Below, piece by piece: positions 22,932 through 35,600 of a stretch of DNA of 64,000 bases (positions within the stretch are counted from its first letter, which is position 1; every line of letters starts with the position of its first letter). The position numbers were made by a program, and so were the translations under genes. The notes beneath the pieces were generated by a model. It was given only the letters and a program-made list of their open reading frames with translations, was not told the origin of the DNA and ran no database searches. Source of the stretch: Actinernus sp. WN-2022 (Eukaryota > Cnidaria > Anthozoa > Actiniaria > Actinernidae); NCBI GenBank assembly GCA_030867875.1, contig JAOWCC010000019.1:77776861-77840860 (forward strand), written 5' to 3'.

Positions 22932-23454
22932 TCAAATAGCTGAAGTATTTAGTTTTATACAATAGACGGTGAAATGCATGGTCTCTGATTGGTCAATAGC
23001 CATGATCTATTGAAGTGCACACTATGACGTCAAAATGCATGTGCTCTATTTTGTTTCGAAAGTAACTAATTATTCGGTATATACTGCTGTTTTACAGTAT
23101 TATGCAGGGATAGTATATGGAATGAAACACTACCATGAAATATATACCAATTATTCTGTTACAGTTGGTATATACCTATTTCAAAAAAGGTTGTCACCGA
23201 CAAGTGACAAAGGATTGTCATTATAAGTGGCTGCAACTATACAGAATGGAATATAGTGCAATTCGAAAATCCATTTGAAGGAACCCATTAAATATTCTTA
23301 AAGCCTTTGACTCCAAAAACAAACGAATTCACCAGACATCATAATCCATTTCGGTCTGGGTATGTCGTTCGTCGTTTTTCCGGTACAACCTTACTTGAAA
23401 CAAGTGCATACAGTTGTACAGATAAAGTCAAAACATCAAGTGAACATTGCTCAC
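22932..23454. other. Rhophilin 3' flank
   Basis: Sequence after the rhophilin stop, presumably 3' UTR at first. No AATAAA is obvious close by. Short chance frames only. Confidence 0.4.
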
Positions 23455-23850
23455 ACCATAGACCTCATTCATAATGGCCGCCACCTAATTTGCATAAATT
23501 GGAAGATTAATGTGTACAGAGAAACTATTGCTATCACATGAAAGATCGTACCTAAATTAGTAATTGACCACAGTTTGAAAGCAATGTTTCAAATTGCTGT
23601 CGAGTTATTGGCATTTTCAATGTAAAAACATGAAAACGAGGCTGTAAAGGACCATGGTTTTTCTCACAAATCTCTCTAATTTCAAATTGCTGTAACTTTA
23701 TAGCCTTTTATGCTCAGTACAAACTCAAATTCTACAGGAGCACCAATGTTAGTATGCTCGTTTGCATGGCAAGGATGTTGTTTTTCATACATTGAACATG
23801 TAGCTAAACTGTTAAAATACAGAGACCACGCCCTTATGAATGAGGTGTAT
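23455..23850. mobile_element. MITE with GACCTCATTCATAA ends
   Basis: Left ACCATAGACCTCATTCATAA pairs with the right CTTATGAATGAGGTGTATGA; about 395 bp. A similar phrase (GGCCGCCACCTAATTTGCAT here, GGCTGCCGCTAATTTGCATA at 57915) links it to the element at 57893-58277. Confidence 0.65.
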
Positions 23851-25451
23851 GAGATGCAGTTGGCTTGTACATAAAATAAGGGAATTCAAGTATTTCCCTA
23901 CTTTTAAGAGTAATATTGCTGCTCACATTTTTTCCTCCATAAATTTGTCAAATCAGTACTTAATTATTATCATCAGTTAAATCTCATATTGTTAGGATTT
24001 ATGTTATAGTTGTATATTATTAATTATAGAATATGTTTTTTGACAAATTACCTACTTCATTGCAATTTTAATAATTATTAGTTATTATCAGAATTGGTTC
24101 ATTTCAAACACGCCCCTAGTGGAAACCAGCTGTTGTTGATGAGGCTAGCATGCCTAAATATAGCTTACCTACTGACTTCTTTGTTCATTTCACATTATGA
24201 CACCTTCTGTGCATCTAATTAAGTGTACACTATGTGTGCGTCTAGAATTATAACTGTACAGGCACATGGCAATTTAAATTATATATATTGTTATATAAAT
24301 GTATTTATGATAAATAGAAATTAATTATATACTTGTGCATGAAAAAAATAACTGACAAGTTTCAGATGCATTCCCTTTGTTGAATGATTTTCCTTTCCTA
24401 ATTAATTTTACACTACCATCTCTGCTTTATAATACTGGGTAATGAGGATGGGTCTAATCACCTCAAAATATTTACCGTATTACTTCAAACTACTTTACAA
24501 TTTTTGATAGTGGTTTTACTTAACCCATGAAACAAAAATTAATAGTCAGTGTATTAGGGACTAATTGTGCCTATTAGTCTAATGTCTATTTCACCGGTAA
24601 GTAAAATCACTCTAACATAAGTATTTTTATCTACACAGACATGGATTTTACAAACAAAAACACTTCATCAGTTGTTATTGACCTTAAAATCCTTCATGGT
24701 TTGAGATTTCGTAGGTTGTATTCCAAATTAGGGAATACAGTAAAGAGTTCTTCCTTCAACAAAACTTTACTTCCATCTGTCATGGAGATTCCAGTAATTT
24801 TTGGAATGACTTTTAGCAATGAAAGCATGCATCTGCTGGAGAAAGCAAAAAATTTTACTGGACAACATCTATCACTATTTTTGCTAATAAAATGATGTTG
24901 ATATAATCTAGACAATCTACTGTTTCACTAGTATCCTTTGGAGCCTTGAGTGATGACCCGACTGCAAAGGAGACTATTCTTACAAACATAATCGTAGATA
25001 CTGCAACTAAAGAACATATTATTCACAAATTTTAATGACTATTTTATTACATATGTTTAGATAGAGGTCAGCAAATAGTAACAAAAACGCTAAAGCCAAT
25101 GGCTCTCCAGGAATAGATTTCACATAAAGGTAAAGAGAAAATATCAAATATACATTTTAATGACTTGATCTATCTTTGACAGGAGAGCTATGGTTTTGAC
25201 TGTTTAAATCCTCTATTTAAGGCCACATTCTTAATTGAATTGCAGGTCTTATTATTTAAATTAACTAATTATTAGTTATAATGAATATGGTAGATAGGAT
25301 CGAACTTTTAGGATGTTGAAAGTTTTAGGTAGCCGGTTATTAGTGGCTGTTGGAACAAATTGCTGCTAATTCTTGGCAATAGATCATTTTCACTGACATC
25401 ACAAAAAACGTTTCCTCAATAAAAAAAAAAACGATATTAGTAAAATATATC
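23851..25451. other. Intergenic, AT-rich, no gene seen
   Basis: Includes a small inverted pair around 24507-24615 (AGTGGTTTTACTTAACCC and GGTAAGTAAAATCACTCT). The overlapping frames at 24641-24915 run on both strands and show no known domain, so I treat them as chance. Confidence 0.4.
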
Positions 25452-25530
25452 ACCGCCTCCCTGTTAGCTCAGTGGATAAGCTCCCGTTCGGTCTGTTGAG
25501 CGGGAGGTCGTGGATTCAAACCCCGGCCGA

Positions 25531-25562
<32 letters not shown>

Positions 25563-25740
25563 TAAGGTGCTGCCTTTGTCAAACCACTGCAAATGGTTAG
25601 ACCTTCACGGATAAGGACGTAAAATCGTAGGTCCTCTGATGGAGGCAGGCCTAAAAGGGACCTGAGTCCTATTGTTTGTACTCCTGTGATCTGACTCCTT
25701 ATCAGGCTCTGATCCGAATGTCTCCAATCAAATCAAAATA
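25452..25740 (+). mobile_element. tRNA-derived SINE, family S1 copy 1
   Basis: The tRNA-like head has A box TTAGCTCAGTGGATAAGC at about 25463 and B box GGATTCAAACCCC at 25512-25524. The body then reads GGTCTTAAAATAACTGAGTA and AAGGTGCTGCCTTTGTCAAA, followed by CAAATGGTTAGACCTTCAC. The same body occurs inverted at 45664-45935. Confidence 0.85.
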
Positions 25741-26199
25741 TCTGAAATGTTGTTTATAGAGCAGGTAAATATTTTAATGAGTGAAATTTTAAACCAATAG
25801 AGTCATTTGTAACCAAACTGTCGGGCAAATAGTATTCGAACATTTAGTGTAATTAGTAAGCAGCAGCCATGTTGGTATATCACTTTGGTACACCAAGATG
25901 GTGGCCGAAAACTTTATAGTGGCTAACATTTTTAATTGGCCAAAATATGTTGATTTTGATGACATTAAGGAAACACGCCGAGCTGGGCTGCCACAAAGTA
26001 CCGTAACTCAAAAACGAATCAACGTATCGATGTAAGATTTTCGAAGAATACTGAAAATATCGAAATCCATATTAGATTTTAGAATTTTGACGACATCACA
26101 TGAAACCGATCTATAATCTAAATTGAAAATTTGGAAAATATTTTAGTTTTTGAAAAAAAATGGACACAAGTATATTCCATATTTGGGGCTACCGCCATC

Positions 26200-26550
26200 T
26201 TGGATCTGACGTTTTATGGGGAGTTCCAACACTAGGGGCCACCAATAAACGTCTCTGGTTGAAGATGGCAGGGCACCATATGAGAGTTGGGTTTGTTGTC
26301 GATTCCTTACCTGCATTCGAGGGGCTTCCTCCGGGTTATCAAGTTTTCCTCCCTCCGTAAAAATCAACCGTGAGTCGAATGTAGTAGGTCCAAAACAGTT
26401 AATGTAGTGGGGAGTGTGCGAGGAGTAAAAGCAGGCCCCCACCAGCTGTAAGTTGTAATACTCACCAATTATGCTTTCACAAATAACATATTCTTTGATA
26501 ATACCGGATGCCCAAGCTCTATATATTATAATAATGAATAACAACGCACT
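26200..26550 (+). mobile_element. SINE-like copy, family S2
   Basis: GAGAGTTGGGTTTGTTGTCG, then TTCGAGGGGCTTCCTCCGGG and TTTTCCTCCCTCCG, matches in order the central domain seen inverted at 49330-49420 and, diverged, at 54060-54120. The tRNA-like head is not clear here. Overlapping reading frames on both strands are chance. Confidence 0.55.
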
Positions 26551-26679
26551 GTCTCTTAAATTGGTTACTTGTATACAGTGTAAATGAGATCAAGAGACTG
26601 ATGAAATAAAAACTATTTTTCAGTACTAAATTGTCATATTCATCAATGTTCTCCATTCTCTGAAATTCTATAAACTGTG

Positions 26680-26800
26680 GCAATAGGAGATCATTATTAC
26701 AGTTGTGTCTACGAAAAGCAGTTTCAGCCTCACTTCAATGTAATGCACTATTCAAACTATCATTCTTGTGCGACACCATCACCCTCGACCCTTTCACGCC
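26680..26800 (+). repeat. Segment shared with 37745-37860
   Basis: GTGTCTACGAA.AGCAGTTTCAG, then CCTCACTTC.ATGTA and ATCATTCTTG..TGACACCA are conserved between the two places. The other copy directly follows the 434-bp satellite. Confidence 0.7.
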
Positions 26801-27788
26801 GGTACACGTCATTTGACGTATATTACTGGTTACTTGCTTTGAGGAATTCAGTCTTGCTAAGTTCAAAGAGCAAGGTCCTGAGATTGCCACACAACAATGT
26901 ATAGACAAATGATCCTAATGAACTGCATTTAGGCATATTAAAATTGAATAATTTAATCTAAATCCTCCTTTTTTTGCAAACGTTAACTTCGGTTAACATT
27001 ATTTCATTTCAGAAAAAGTAGCTGAAATGGCACTTCCCAAAAAAATATTTCTCCTGATTCTAAATTTTCTCTCAAAAATGCATATTTGGGCTCCTGATAT
27101 TTCTCATAACATTTAGAGTTTCATGTTTGCTCCCAACAACTAAACTTGCCCAGCACCAAGCCATTCTGTCCATAAGCGCTTCACAGCAAGCTAAATTCAT
27201 CCATATCACCGCAAAGCATGCCGGGAAATTCTACCAAACAGCGTCATGGGTCTTCCCCCATCTTCATTCTTCAAAATATAGAAGTCTAAAGCCATTTCAC
27301 CATAATAGCTTAATATTCGAATCAATGGCAAGTAAATCTTGTCCAATATTTTAAAAAAGCTGATAGGTGGCTCCAGACCCCCATTTATAAAGCCCACGCT
27401 AAAGTGACAGAAGAAGTCTTAGATCATTCTACGAGTATGAAATGAAGCTCTTCTCCATCGCAATAACATTGCACAGACTCCGTTCTTTGAGAAAGTGCTG
27501 ATTCAAGCTCTCCTCAGACTTAATGATGTCCTCCAGCACTATAACTGGTGAAAAATGCTTTAAAAAGCCTTAAATACTTGAAACGTTCCGTATTTTGCAT
27601 GCAATCCCGGTACGCGGTATACCGGTCGGGGTATATATCCGACCGTGTTTTGAAAACAATTTAAAGAAGGGGCAATCGGTTTTTTTTTCCCCAAAAGGGG
27701 GCAATCGGGGTTTTGGAGCTCGGATTGGGTCAAACAGGGTCAGGGTTTGAGCCTCTTGGCCTCGCATACATACCCATTTTTTATGTAA
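26801..27788. other. Intergenic, no gene seen
   Basis: No exon-like stretch or recognised element. Short frames on both strands (27127-27397, 27570-27767) overlap and have no domains. Confidence 0.4.
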
Positions 27789-27990
27789 GTACCCCCCCCC
27801 CCCCCCCCCCCCGGGATAGAACCTATAGAGAGCAAAGAACCTATAGATCGTATAGAGAGCATAGATCGTATAGACTGGTATAGATTGTATGGAGAGAATA
27901 GAACCTATAGAGCATAGATCCTACAGAGAGCATATATCGTATAGAGAGCATATAGATCGTATAGAGAGCAACCCATATATCGCATAGAAA
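27789..27990. repeat. Poly-C tract followed by degenerate ATAGATCGTATAGAGAGC repeats
   Basis: A run of about 24 C (27789-27812) precedes about ten irregular copies of TAGATCGTATAGAGAGCATA. Two more words of the same type (CGCATAGAACGTATAGAACC) occur at about 28608-28628. Confidence 0.8.
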
Positions 27991-28800
27991 CCGTGGTAAT
28001 TGCACTGAGTGGAGTGCAATTTGGTCATCACAAGTATGATTTCAGACCAACATTGCACGACACGAAGTTCAATTACCACTTTATGGCTTCTTTCATCACT
28101 AACATTATTACCCAGACCTGTTTGAGTTCAGTTTGCGAGGCAAAGAGTAATACACTTTTGGTTGGAAAATTTGGGCTGAATGACAGACCAAGACTGAGCC
28201 CCTACAGGGTGCATAATTAAATGACGTTGAGGTCCGCTGCCACACGTTCAGCCACGTGCCGTACATTCGTCAGGACGTCTCACAAATAAGTCATTTGCGT
28301 GCCATATTTTTTTACTGGCAAGCCAATAATCCATTTTGTTAATTTTGAAATCCCAAAAGAAAATCAAACCTAAAGAGGTTTCAGTATTTGAATCAAAAGT
28401 AATACAGTAGATGTTGCAGCACGCGCAAAGAAAATCGAAAACAAGTTTAGTCCTGCAAAACTGGTTTTGTCCTGCAATGTGATTGGTTGTTCAAAAGTGT
28501 GCAATTACAGACGCAAAAGTGTGCAAATTAGGCTGAAATCGGGCAGCTGGGATCAGATTGCAGGAAACACTACTGATTTCAAAATGCCGTAAAATAAAAA
28601 CCATAAATCGCATAGAACGTATAGAACCGACAACTACTGTAGTACCATAAACAAGAACCTTGAATATCGTTTCTGAACTAAACGGTTTTCGTCGTTGCCA
28701 TGTTTGGGCACGAGTGCGATATGCTCTGCTTCTCTAGCTACAATCGTTTCCACTTTACCTTGGAATTATAATGCGCTGTGGTAAACATTTTAGGTTATCT

Positions 28801-28945
28801 GTCCCTCTCCAAGCCCCCTGCCCCCCGTTCAATGTTGGTTGATGGCGTGCTAGCAGCCTAGCACCACCTCTTGACCAATAGGGAAATGGATCGAAACTTC
28901 TAAATGTTCAAGTCAACATTGAATGGGGAGCGAGGGATGCCTTGT
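28801..28945. repeat. Hairpin MITE, family H3 copy 1
   Basis: CCCTCTCCAAGCCCCCTGCC and GTTCAATGTTGGTTG pair with the right arm CAACATTGAATGGGGAGCGA. The family recurs at 58363-58462. Confidence 0.65.
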
Positions 28946-29135
28946 GTATGGTAACTGAATGGATTCAGACAAGAGCAAAAATACATAAAGCTTCAACCAA
29001 TGTGGCAACGATTGCAGTTTCGTGTTGTGTTAGTTTTGTCGTAGTTTGGTTGTCTGGCGATGTTCCGGTTTGTTCACGTGACCGATGACGTCATACAACG
29101 TGACCTTTCAGTGACATATTTGTCCTGCCCGTTAA

Positions 29136-29590
29136 AGTGCATATAAGCCCTAGCCAGTTATCTTTGATATCGATTGTACATGAAGTGGATAGTCCAAATG
29201 TAGAATATTTCTTGATTTGGGTGTTGCGTCTACGAGATATAAAGGTTTATATTTCCAATATGCTAATGATGTGATGTCATCACCGACATTTGCTGAATTT
29301 CTTTGTGCTTCTAAATTAAGCTATTTTCTAATTTAGAATATTTCTTTTGTAAAATCACTTTGATAAGCTTCAAATATAACTTAGAATTTAAAAATAGGTA
29401 ATTTGTCTCCACCAGCATGCTTTTGTATAATAAGTGATGTCGGTGATGACATCACCTCATTAGCATATTGGAAATATAAACCTTTATATCTCGTAGACGC
29501 AACACCCAAATCAAGAAATATTCTACATTTGGACTATCCACTTCATGTACAATCGATATCAAAGATAACTGGCTAGGGCTTATATGCACT
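29136..29590. mobile_element. TTAA-flanked foldback MITE (family M2)
   Basis: 455 bp between TTAA at 29132-29135 and at 29591-29594. Arms of about 135 bp start AGTGCATATAAGCCCTAGCC and end GGGCTTATATGCACT. No coding content. It abuts the 434-bp satellite, which starts about 55 bp later. Confidence 0.9.
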
Positions 29591-29644
29591 TTAACGAAAC
29601 TATGTTCCATTTTGGAGATATTAGCTTCTTCCACTGTAACCATA

Positions 29645-32600
29645 ACTATGATGCCATTAATCACTCAATTCTCAAGGGAATTCAACAGAAATTTGTTGGA
29701 TGCTTGAGTAGGGGCCAATAAGCATTCCATCAAAGTTGTTTTCAATTCCCAGTGGAATTCAGCGATTTTTGACAGTACCGGAAAAACTTCTTTTGTTTAT
29801 AATATATTCCTGATGCCATTAATCTGCCATGAATCACTCAATTCCATTGGAAATTGAACGAAACTCAGCCACAGTTAAAGCAACTAGGTACAATAAACCT
29901 CTCGTGAACATTTGGTTAAATTTCCTGAGCAATTTAGCGATTAATGGCATCATGAATATTATTCTTTTGTCTTTTGGCTAATGAGAAACATTGACCAGAG
30001 CAAAAAGTAGAAGAACCTTACGATTTTCGGGTGAAAAGTAACCGATTATGGAAGGTCATCAAAAACAATAGAAAAAACCTCTATGATGCCATTAATCACT
30101 CAATTCTCAAGGGAATTCACCAGAAATTTGTTGGATGCTTGAGTAGGGGCCAATAAGCATTCCATCAAAGTTGTTTTCAATTCCCAGTGGAATTCAGCGC
30201 TTTTTGACAGTACCGGAAAACTTCTTTTGTTTATAATATATTCATGATGCCATTAATCTGCCATGAATCACTCAATTCCATTGGGAATTGAACGAAACTC
30301 AGCTACAGTTAAAGCAACTAGGTACAATAAACCTCTCGTGAACATTTGGTTAAATTTCCTGAGCAATTTAGCGATTAATGGCATCATGAATATTATTCTT
30401 TTGTCTTTTGGCTAATGAGAAACATTGACCAGAGCAAAAAGTAGAAGAACCTTACGATTTTCGGGTGAAAAGTAACCGATTATGGAAGGTCATCAAAAAC
30501 AATAGAAAAAACCTCTATGATGCCATTAATCACTCAATTCTCAAGGGAATTCACCAGAAATTTGTTGGATGCTTGAGTAGGGGCCAATAAGCATTCCATC
30601 AAATTTGTTTTCAATTCCCAGTGGAATTCAGCGCTTTTTGACAGTACCGGAAAACTTCTTTTGTTTATAATATATTCATGATGCCATTAATCTGCCATGA
30701 ATCACTCAATTCCATTGGGAATTGAACGAAACTCAGCTACAGTTAAAGCAACTAGGTACAATAAACCTCTCGTGAACATTTGGTTAAATTTCCTGAGCAA
30801 TTTAGCGATTAATGGCATCATGAATATTATTCTTTTGTCTTTTGGCTAATGAGAAACATTGACCAGAGCAAAAAGTAGAAGAACCTTACGATTTTCGGGT
30901 GAAAAGTAACCGATTATGGAAGGTCATCAAAAACAATAGAAAAAACCTCTATGATGCCATTAATCACTCAATTCTCAAGGGAATTCACCAGAAATTTGTT
31001 GGATGCTTGAGTAGGGGCCAATAAGCATTCCATCAAAGTTGTTTTCAATTCCCAGTGGAATTCAGCGCTTTTTGACAGTACCGGAAAACTTCTTTTGTTT
31101 ATAATATATTCATGATGCCATTAATCTGCCATGAATCACTCAATTCCATTGGGAATTGAACGAAACTCAGCTACAATTAAAGCAACTAGGTACAATAAAC
31201 CTCTCGTGAACATTTGGTTAAATTTCCTGAGCAATTTAGCGATTAATGGCATCATGAATATTATTCTTTTGTCTTTTGGCTAATGAGAAACATTGACCAG
31301 AGCAAAAAGTAGAAGAACCTTACGATTTTCGGGTGAAAAGTAACCGATTATGGAAGGTCATCAAAAACAATAGAAAAAACCTCTATGATGCCATTAATCA
31401 CTCAATTCTCAAGGGAATTCACCAGAAATTTGTTGGATGCTTGAGTAGGGGCCAATAAGCATTCCATCAAAGTTGTTTTCAATTCCCAGTGGAATTCAGC
31501 GCTTTTTGACAGTACCGGAAAACTTCTTTTGTTTATAATATATTCATGATGCCATTAATCTGCCATGAATCACTCAATTCCATTGGGAATTGAACGAAAC
31601 TCAGCTACAATTAAAGCAACTAGGTACAATAAACCTCTCGTGAACATTTGGTTAAATTTCCTGAGCAATTTAGCGATTAATGGCATCATGAATATTATTC
31701 TTTTGTCTTTTGGCTAATGAGAAACATTGACCAGAGCAAAAAGGAGAAGAACCTTACGATTTTCGGGTGAAAAGTAACCGATTATGGAAGGTCATCAAAA
31801 ACAATAGAAAAAACCTCTATGATGCCATTAATCACTCAATTCTCAAGGGAATTCACCAGAAATTTGTTGGATGCTTGAGTAGGGGCCAATAAGCATTCCA
31901 TCAAAGTTGTTTTCAATTCCCAGTGGAATTCAGCGCTTTTTGACAGTACCGGAAAACTTCTTTTGTTTATAATATATTCATGATGCCATTAATCTGCCAT
32001 GAATCACTCAATTCCATTGGGAATTGAACGAAACTCAGCTACAATTAAAGCAACTAGGTACAATAAACCTCTCGTGAACATTTGGTTAAATTTCCTGAGC
32101 AATTTAGCGATTAATGGCATCATGAATATTATTCTTTTGTCTTTTGGCTAATGAGAAACATTGACCAGAGCAAAAAGTAGAAGAACCTTACGATTTTCGG
32201 GTGAAAAGTAACCGATTATGGAAGGTCATCAAAAACAATAGAAAAAACCTCTATGATGCCATTAATCACTCAATTCTCAAGGGAATTCACCAGAAATTTG
32301 TTGGATGCTTGAGTAGGGGCCAATAAGCATTCCATCAAAGTTGTTTTCAATTCCCAGTGGAATTCAGCGCTTTTTGACAGTACCGGAAAACTTCTTTTGT
32401 TTATAATATATTCATGATGCCATTAATCTGCCATGAATCACTCAATTCCATTGGGAATTGAACGAAACTCAGCTACAATTAAAGCAACTAGGTACAATAA
32501 ACCTCTCGTGAACATTTGGTTAAATTTCCTGAGCAATTTAGCGATTAATGGCATCATGAATATTATTCTTTTGTCTTTTGGCTAATGAGAAACATTGACC

Positions 32601-35600
32601 AGAGCAAAAAGGAGAAGAACCTTACGATTTTCGGGTGAAAAGTAACCGATTATGGAAGGTCATCAAAAACAATAGAAAAAACCTCTGTGATGACATTAAT
32701 CACTCAATTCTCAAGGGAATTCACCAGAAATTTGTTGGATGCTTGAGTAGGGGCCAATAAGCATTCCATCAAAGTTGTTTCCAATTCCCAGTGGAATTCA
32801 GCGCTTTTTGACAGTACCGGAAAACTTCTTTTGTTTATAATATATTCATGATGCCATTAATCTGCCATGAATCACTCAATTCCATTGGGAATTGAACGAA
32901 ACTCAGCTACAGTTAAAGCAACTAGGTACAATAAACCTCTCGTGAACATTTGGTTAAATTTCCTGAGCAATTTAGCGATTAATGGCATCATGAATATTAT
33001 TCTTTTGTCTTTTGGCTAATGAGAAACATTGACCAGAGCAAGAAGTAGAAGAACCTTACGATTTTCGGGTGAAAAGTAACCGATTATGGAAGGTCATCAA
33101 AAACAATAGAAAAAACCTCTATGATGCCATTAATCACTCAATTCTCAAGGGAATTCACCAGAAATTTGTTGGATGCTTGAGTAGGGGCCAATAAGCATTC
33201 CATCAAATTTGTTTTCAATTCCCAGTGGAATTCAGCGCTTTTTGACAGTACCGGAAAACTTCTTTTGTTTATAATATATTCATGATGCCATTAATCTGCC
33301 ATGAATCACTCAATTCCATTGGGAATTGAACGAAACTCAGCTACAGTTAAAGCAACTAGGTACAATAAACCTCTCGTGAACATTTGGTTAAATTTCCTGA
33401 GCAATTTAGCGATTAATGGCATCATGAATATTATTCTTTTGTCTTTTGGCTAATGAGAAACATTGACCAGAGCAAAAAGTAGAAGAACCTTACGATTTTC
33501 GGGTGAAAAGTAACCGATTATGGAAGGTCATCAAAAACAATAGAAAAAACCTCTATGATGCCATTAATCACTCAATTCTCAAGGGAATTCACCAGAAATT
33601 TGTTGGATGCTTGAGTAGGGGCCAATAAGCATTCCATCAAAGTTGTTTTCAATTCCCAGTGGAATTCAGCGCTTTTTGACAGTACCGGAAAACTTCTTTT
33701 GTTTATAATATATTCATGATGCCATTAATCTGCCATGAATCACTCAATTCCATTGGGAATTGAACGAAACTCAGCTACAGTTAAAGCAACTAGGTACAAT
33801 AAACCTCTCGTGAACATTTGGTTAAATTTCCTGAGCAATTTAGCGATTAATGGCATCATGAATATTATTCTTTTGTCTTTTGGCTAATGAGAAACATTGA
33901 CCAGAGCAAAAAGTAGAAGAACCTTACGATTTTCGGGTGAAAAGTAACCGATTATGGAAGGTCATCAAAAACAATAGAAAAAAACCTCTATGATGCCATT
34001 AATCACTCAATTCTCAAGGGAATTCACCAGAAATTTGTTGGATGCTTGAGTAGGAGCCAATAAGCATTCCATCAAAGTTTTTTTCCAATTCCCAGTGGAA
34101 TTCAGCGATTTTTGACAGTACCGGAAAACTTCTTTTGTTTATAATATATTCATGCCATTAATCTGCCATGAATCACTCAATTCCATTGGGAATTGAACGA
34201 AACTCAGCTACAGTTAAAGCAACTAGGTACAATAAACCTCTCGTGAACATTTGGTTAAATTTCCTGAGCAATTTAGCGATTAATGGCATCATGAATATTA
34301 TTCTTTTGTCTTTTGGCTAATGAGAAACATTGACCAGAGCAAAAAGTAGAAGAACCTTACGATTTTCGGGTGAAAAGTAACCGACTATGGAAGGTCATCA
34401 AAAACAATAGAAAAAACCTCTATGATGCCATTAATCACTCAATTCTCAAGGGAATTCACCAGAAATTTGTTGGATGCTTGAGTAGGGGCCAATAAGCATT
34501 CCATCAAAGTTGTTTTCAATTCCCAGTGGAATTCAGCGCTTTTTGACAGTACCGGAAAACTTCTTTTGTTTATAATATATTCATGATGCCATTAATCTGC
34601 CCTGAATCACTCAATTCCATTGGGAATTGAACGAAACTCAGCTACAGTTAAAGCAACTAGGTACAATAAACCTCTCGTGAACATTTGGTTAAATTTCCTG
34701 AGCAATTTAGCGATTAATGGCATCATGAATATTATTCTTTTGTCTTTTGGCTAATGAGAAACATTGACCAGAGCAAAAAGTAGAAGAACCTTACGATTTT
34801 CGGGTGAAAAGTAACCGACTATGGAAGGTCATCAAAAACAATAGAAAAAACCTCTATGATGCCATTAATCACTCAATTCTCAAGGGAATTCACCAGAAAT
34901 TTGTTGGATGCTTGAGTAGGGGCCAATAAGCATTCCATCAAAGTTGTTTTCAATTCCCAGTGGAATTCAGCGCTTTTTGACAGTACCGGAAAACTTCTTT
35001 TGTTTATAATATATTCATGATGCCATTAATCTGCCCTGAATCACTCAATTCCATTGGGAATTGAACGAAACTCAGCTACAGTTAAAGCAACTAGGTACAA
35101 TAAACCTCTCGTGAACATTTGGTTAAATTTCCTGAGCAATTTAGCGATTAATGGCATCATGAATATTATTCTTTTGTCTTTTGGCTAATGAGAAACATTG
35201 ACCAGAGCAAAAAGTAGAAGAACCTTACGATTTTCGGGTGAAAAGTAACCGATTATGGAAGGTCATCAAAAACAATAGAAAAAACCTCTATGATGCCATT
35301 AATCACTCAATTCTCAAGGGAATTCACCAGAAATTTGTTGGATGCTTGAGTAGGGGCCAATAAGCATTCCATCAAAGTTGTTTTCAATTCCCAGTGGAAT
35401 TCAGCGCTTTTTGACAGTACCGGAAAACTTCTTTTGTTTATAATATATTCATGATGCCATTAATCTGCCATGAATCACTCAATTCCATTGGGAATTGAAC
35501 GAAACTCAGCTACAGTTAAAGCAACTAGGTACAATAAACCTCTCGTGAACATTTGGTTAAATTTCCTGAGCAATTTAGCGATTAATGGCATCATGAATAT

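Noticed and set aside
25461..25535. tRNA gene at the head of the S1 SINE
   Set aside because: The pol III boxes are good, but the acceptor stem does not close, and the same body follows another copy at 45664, so it is a SINE head.
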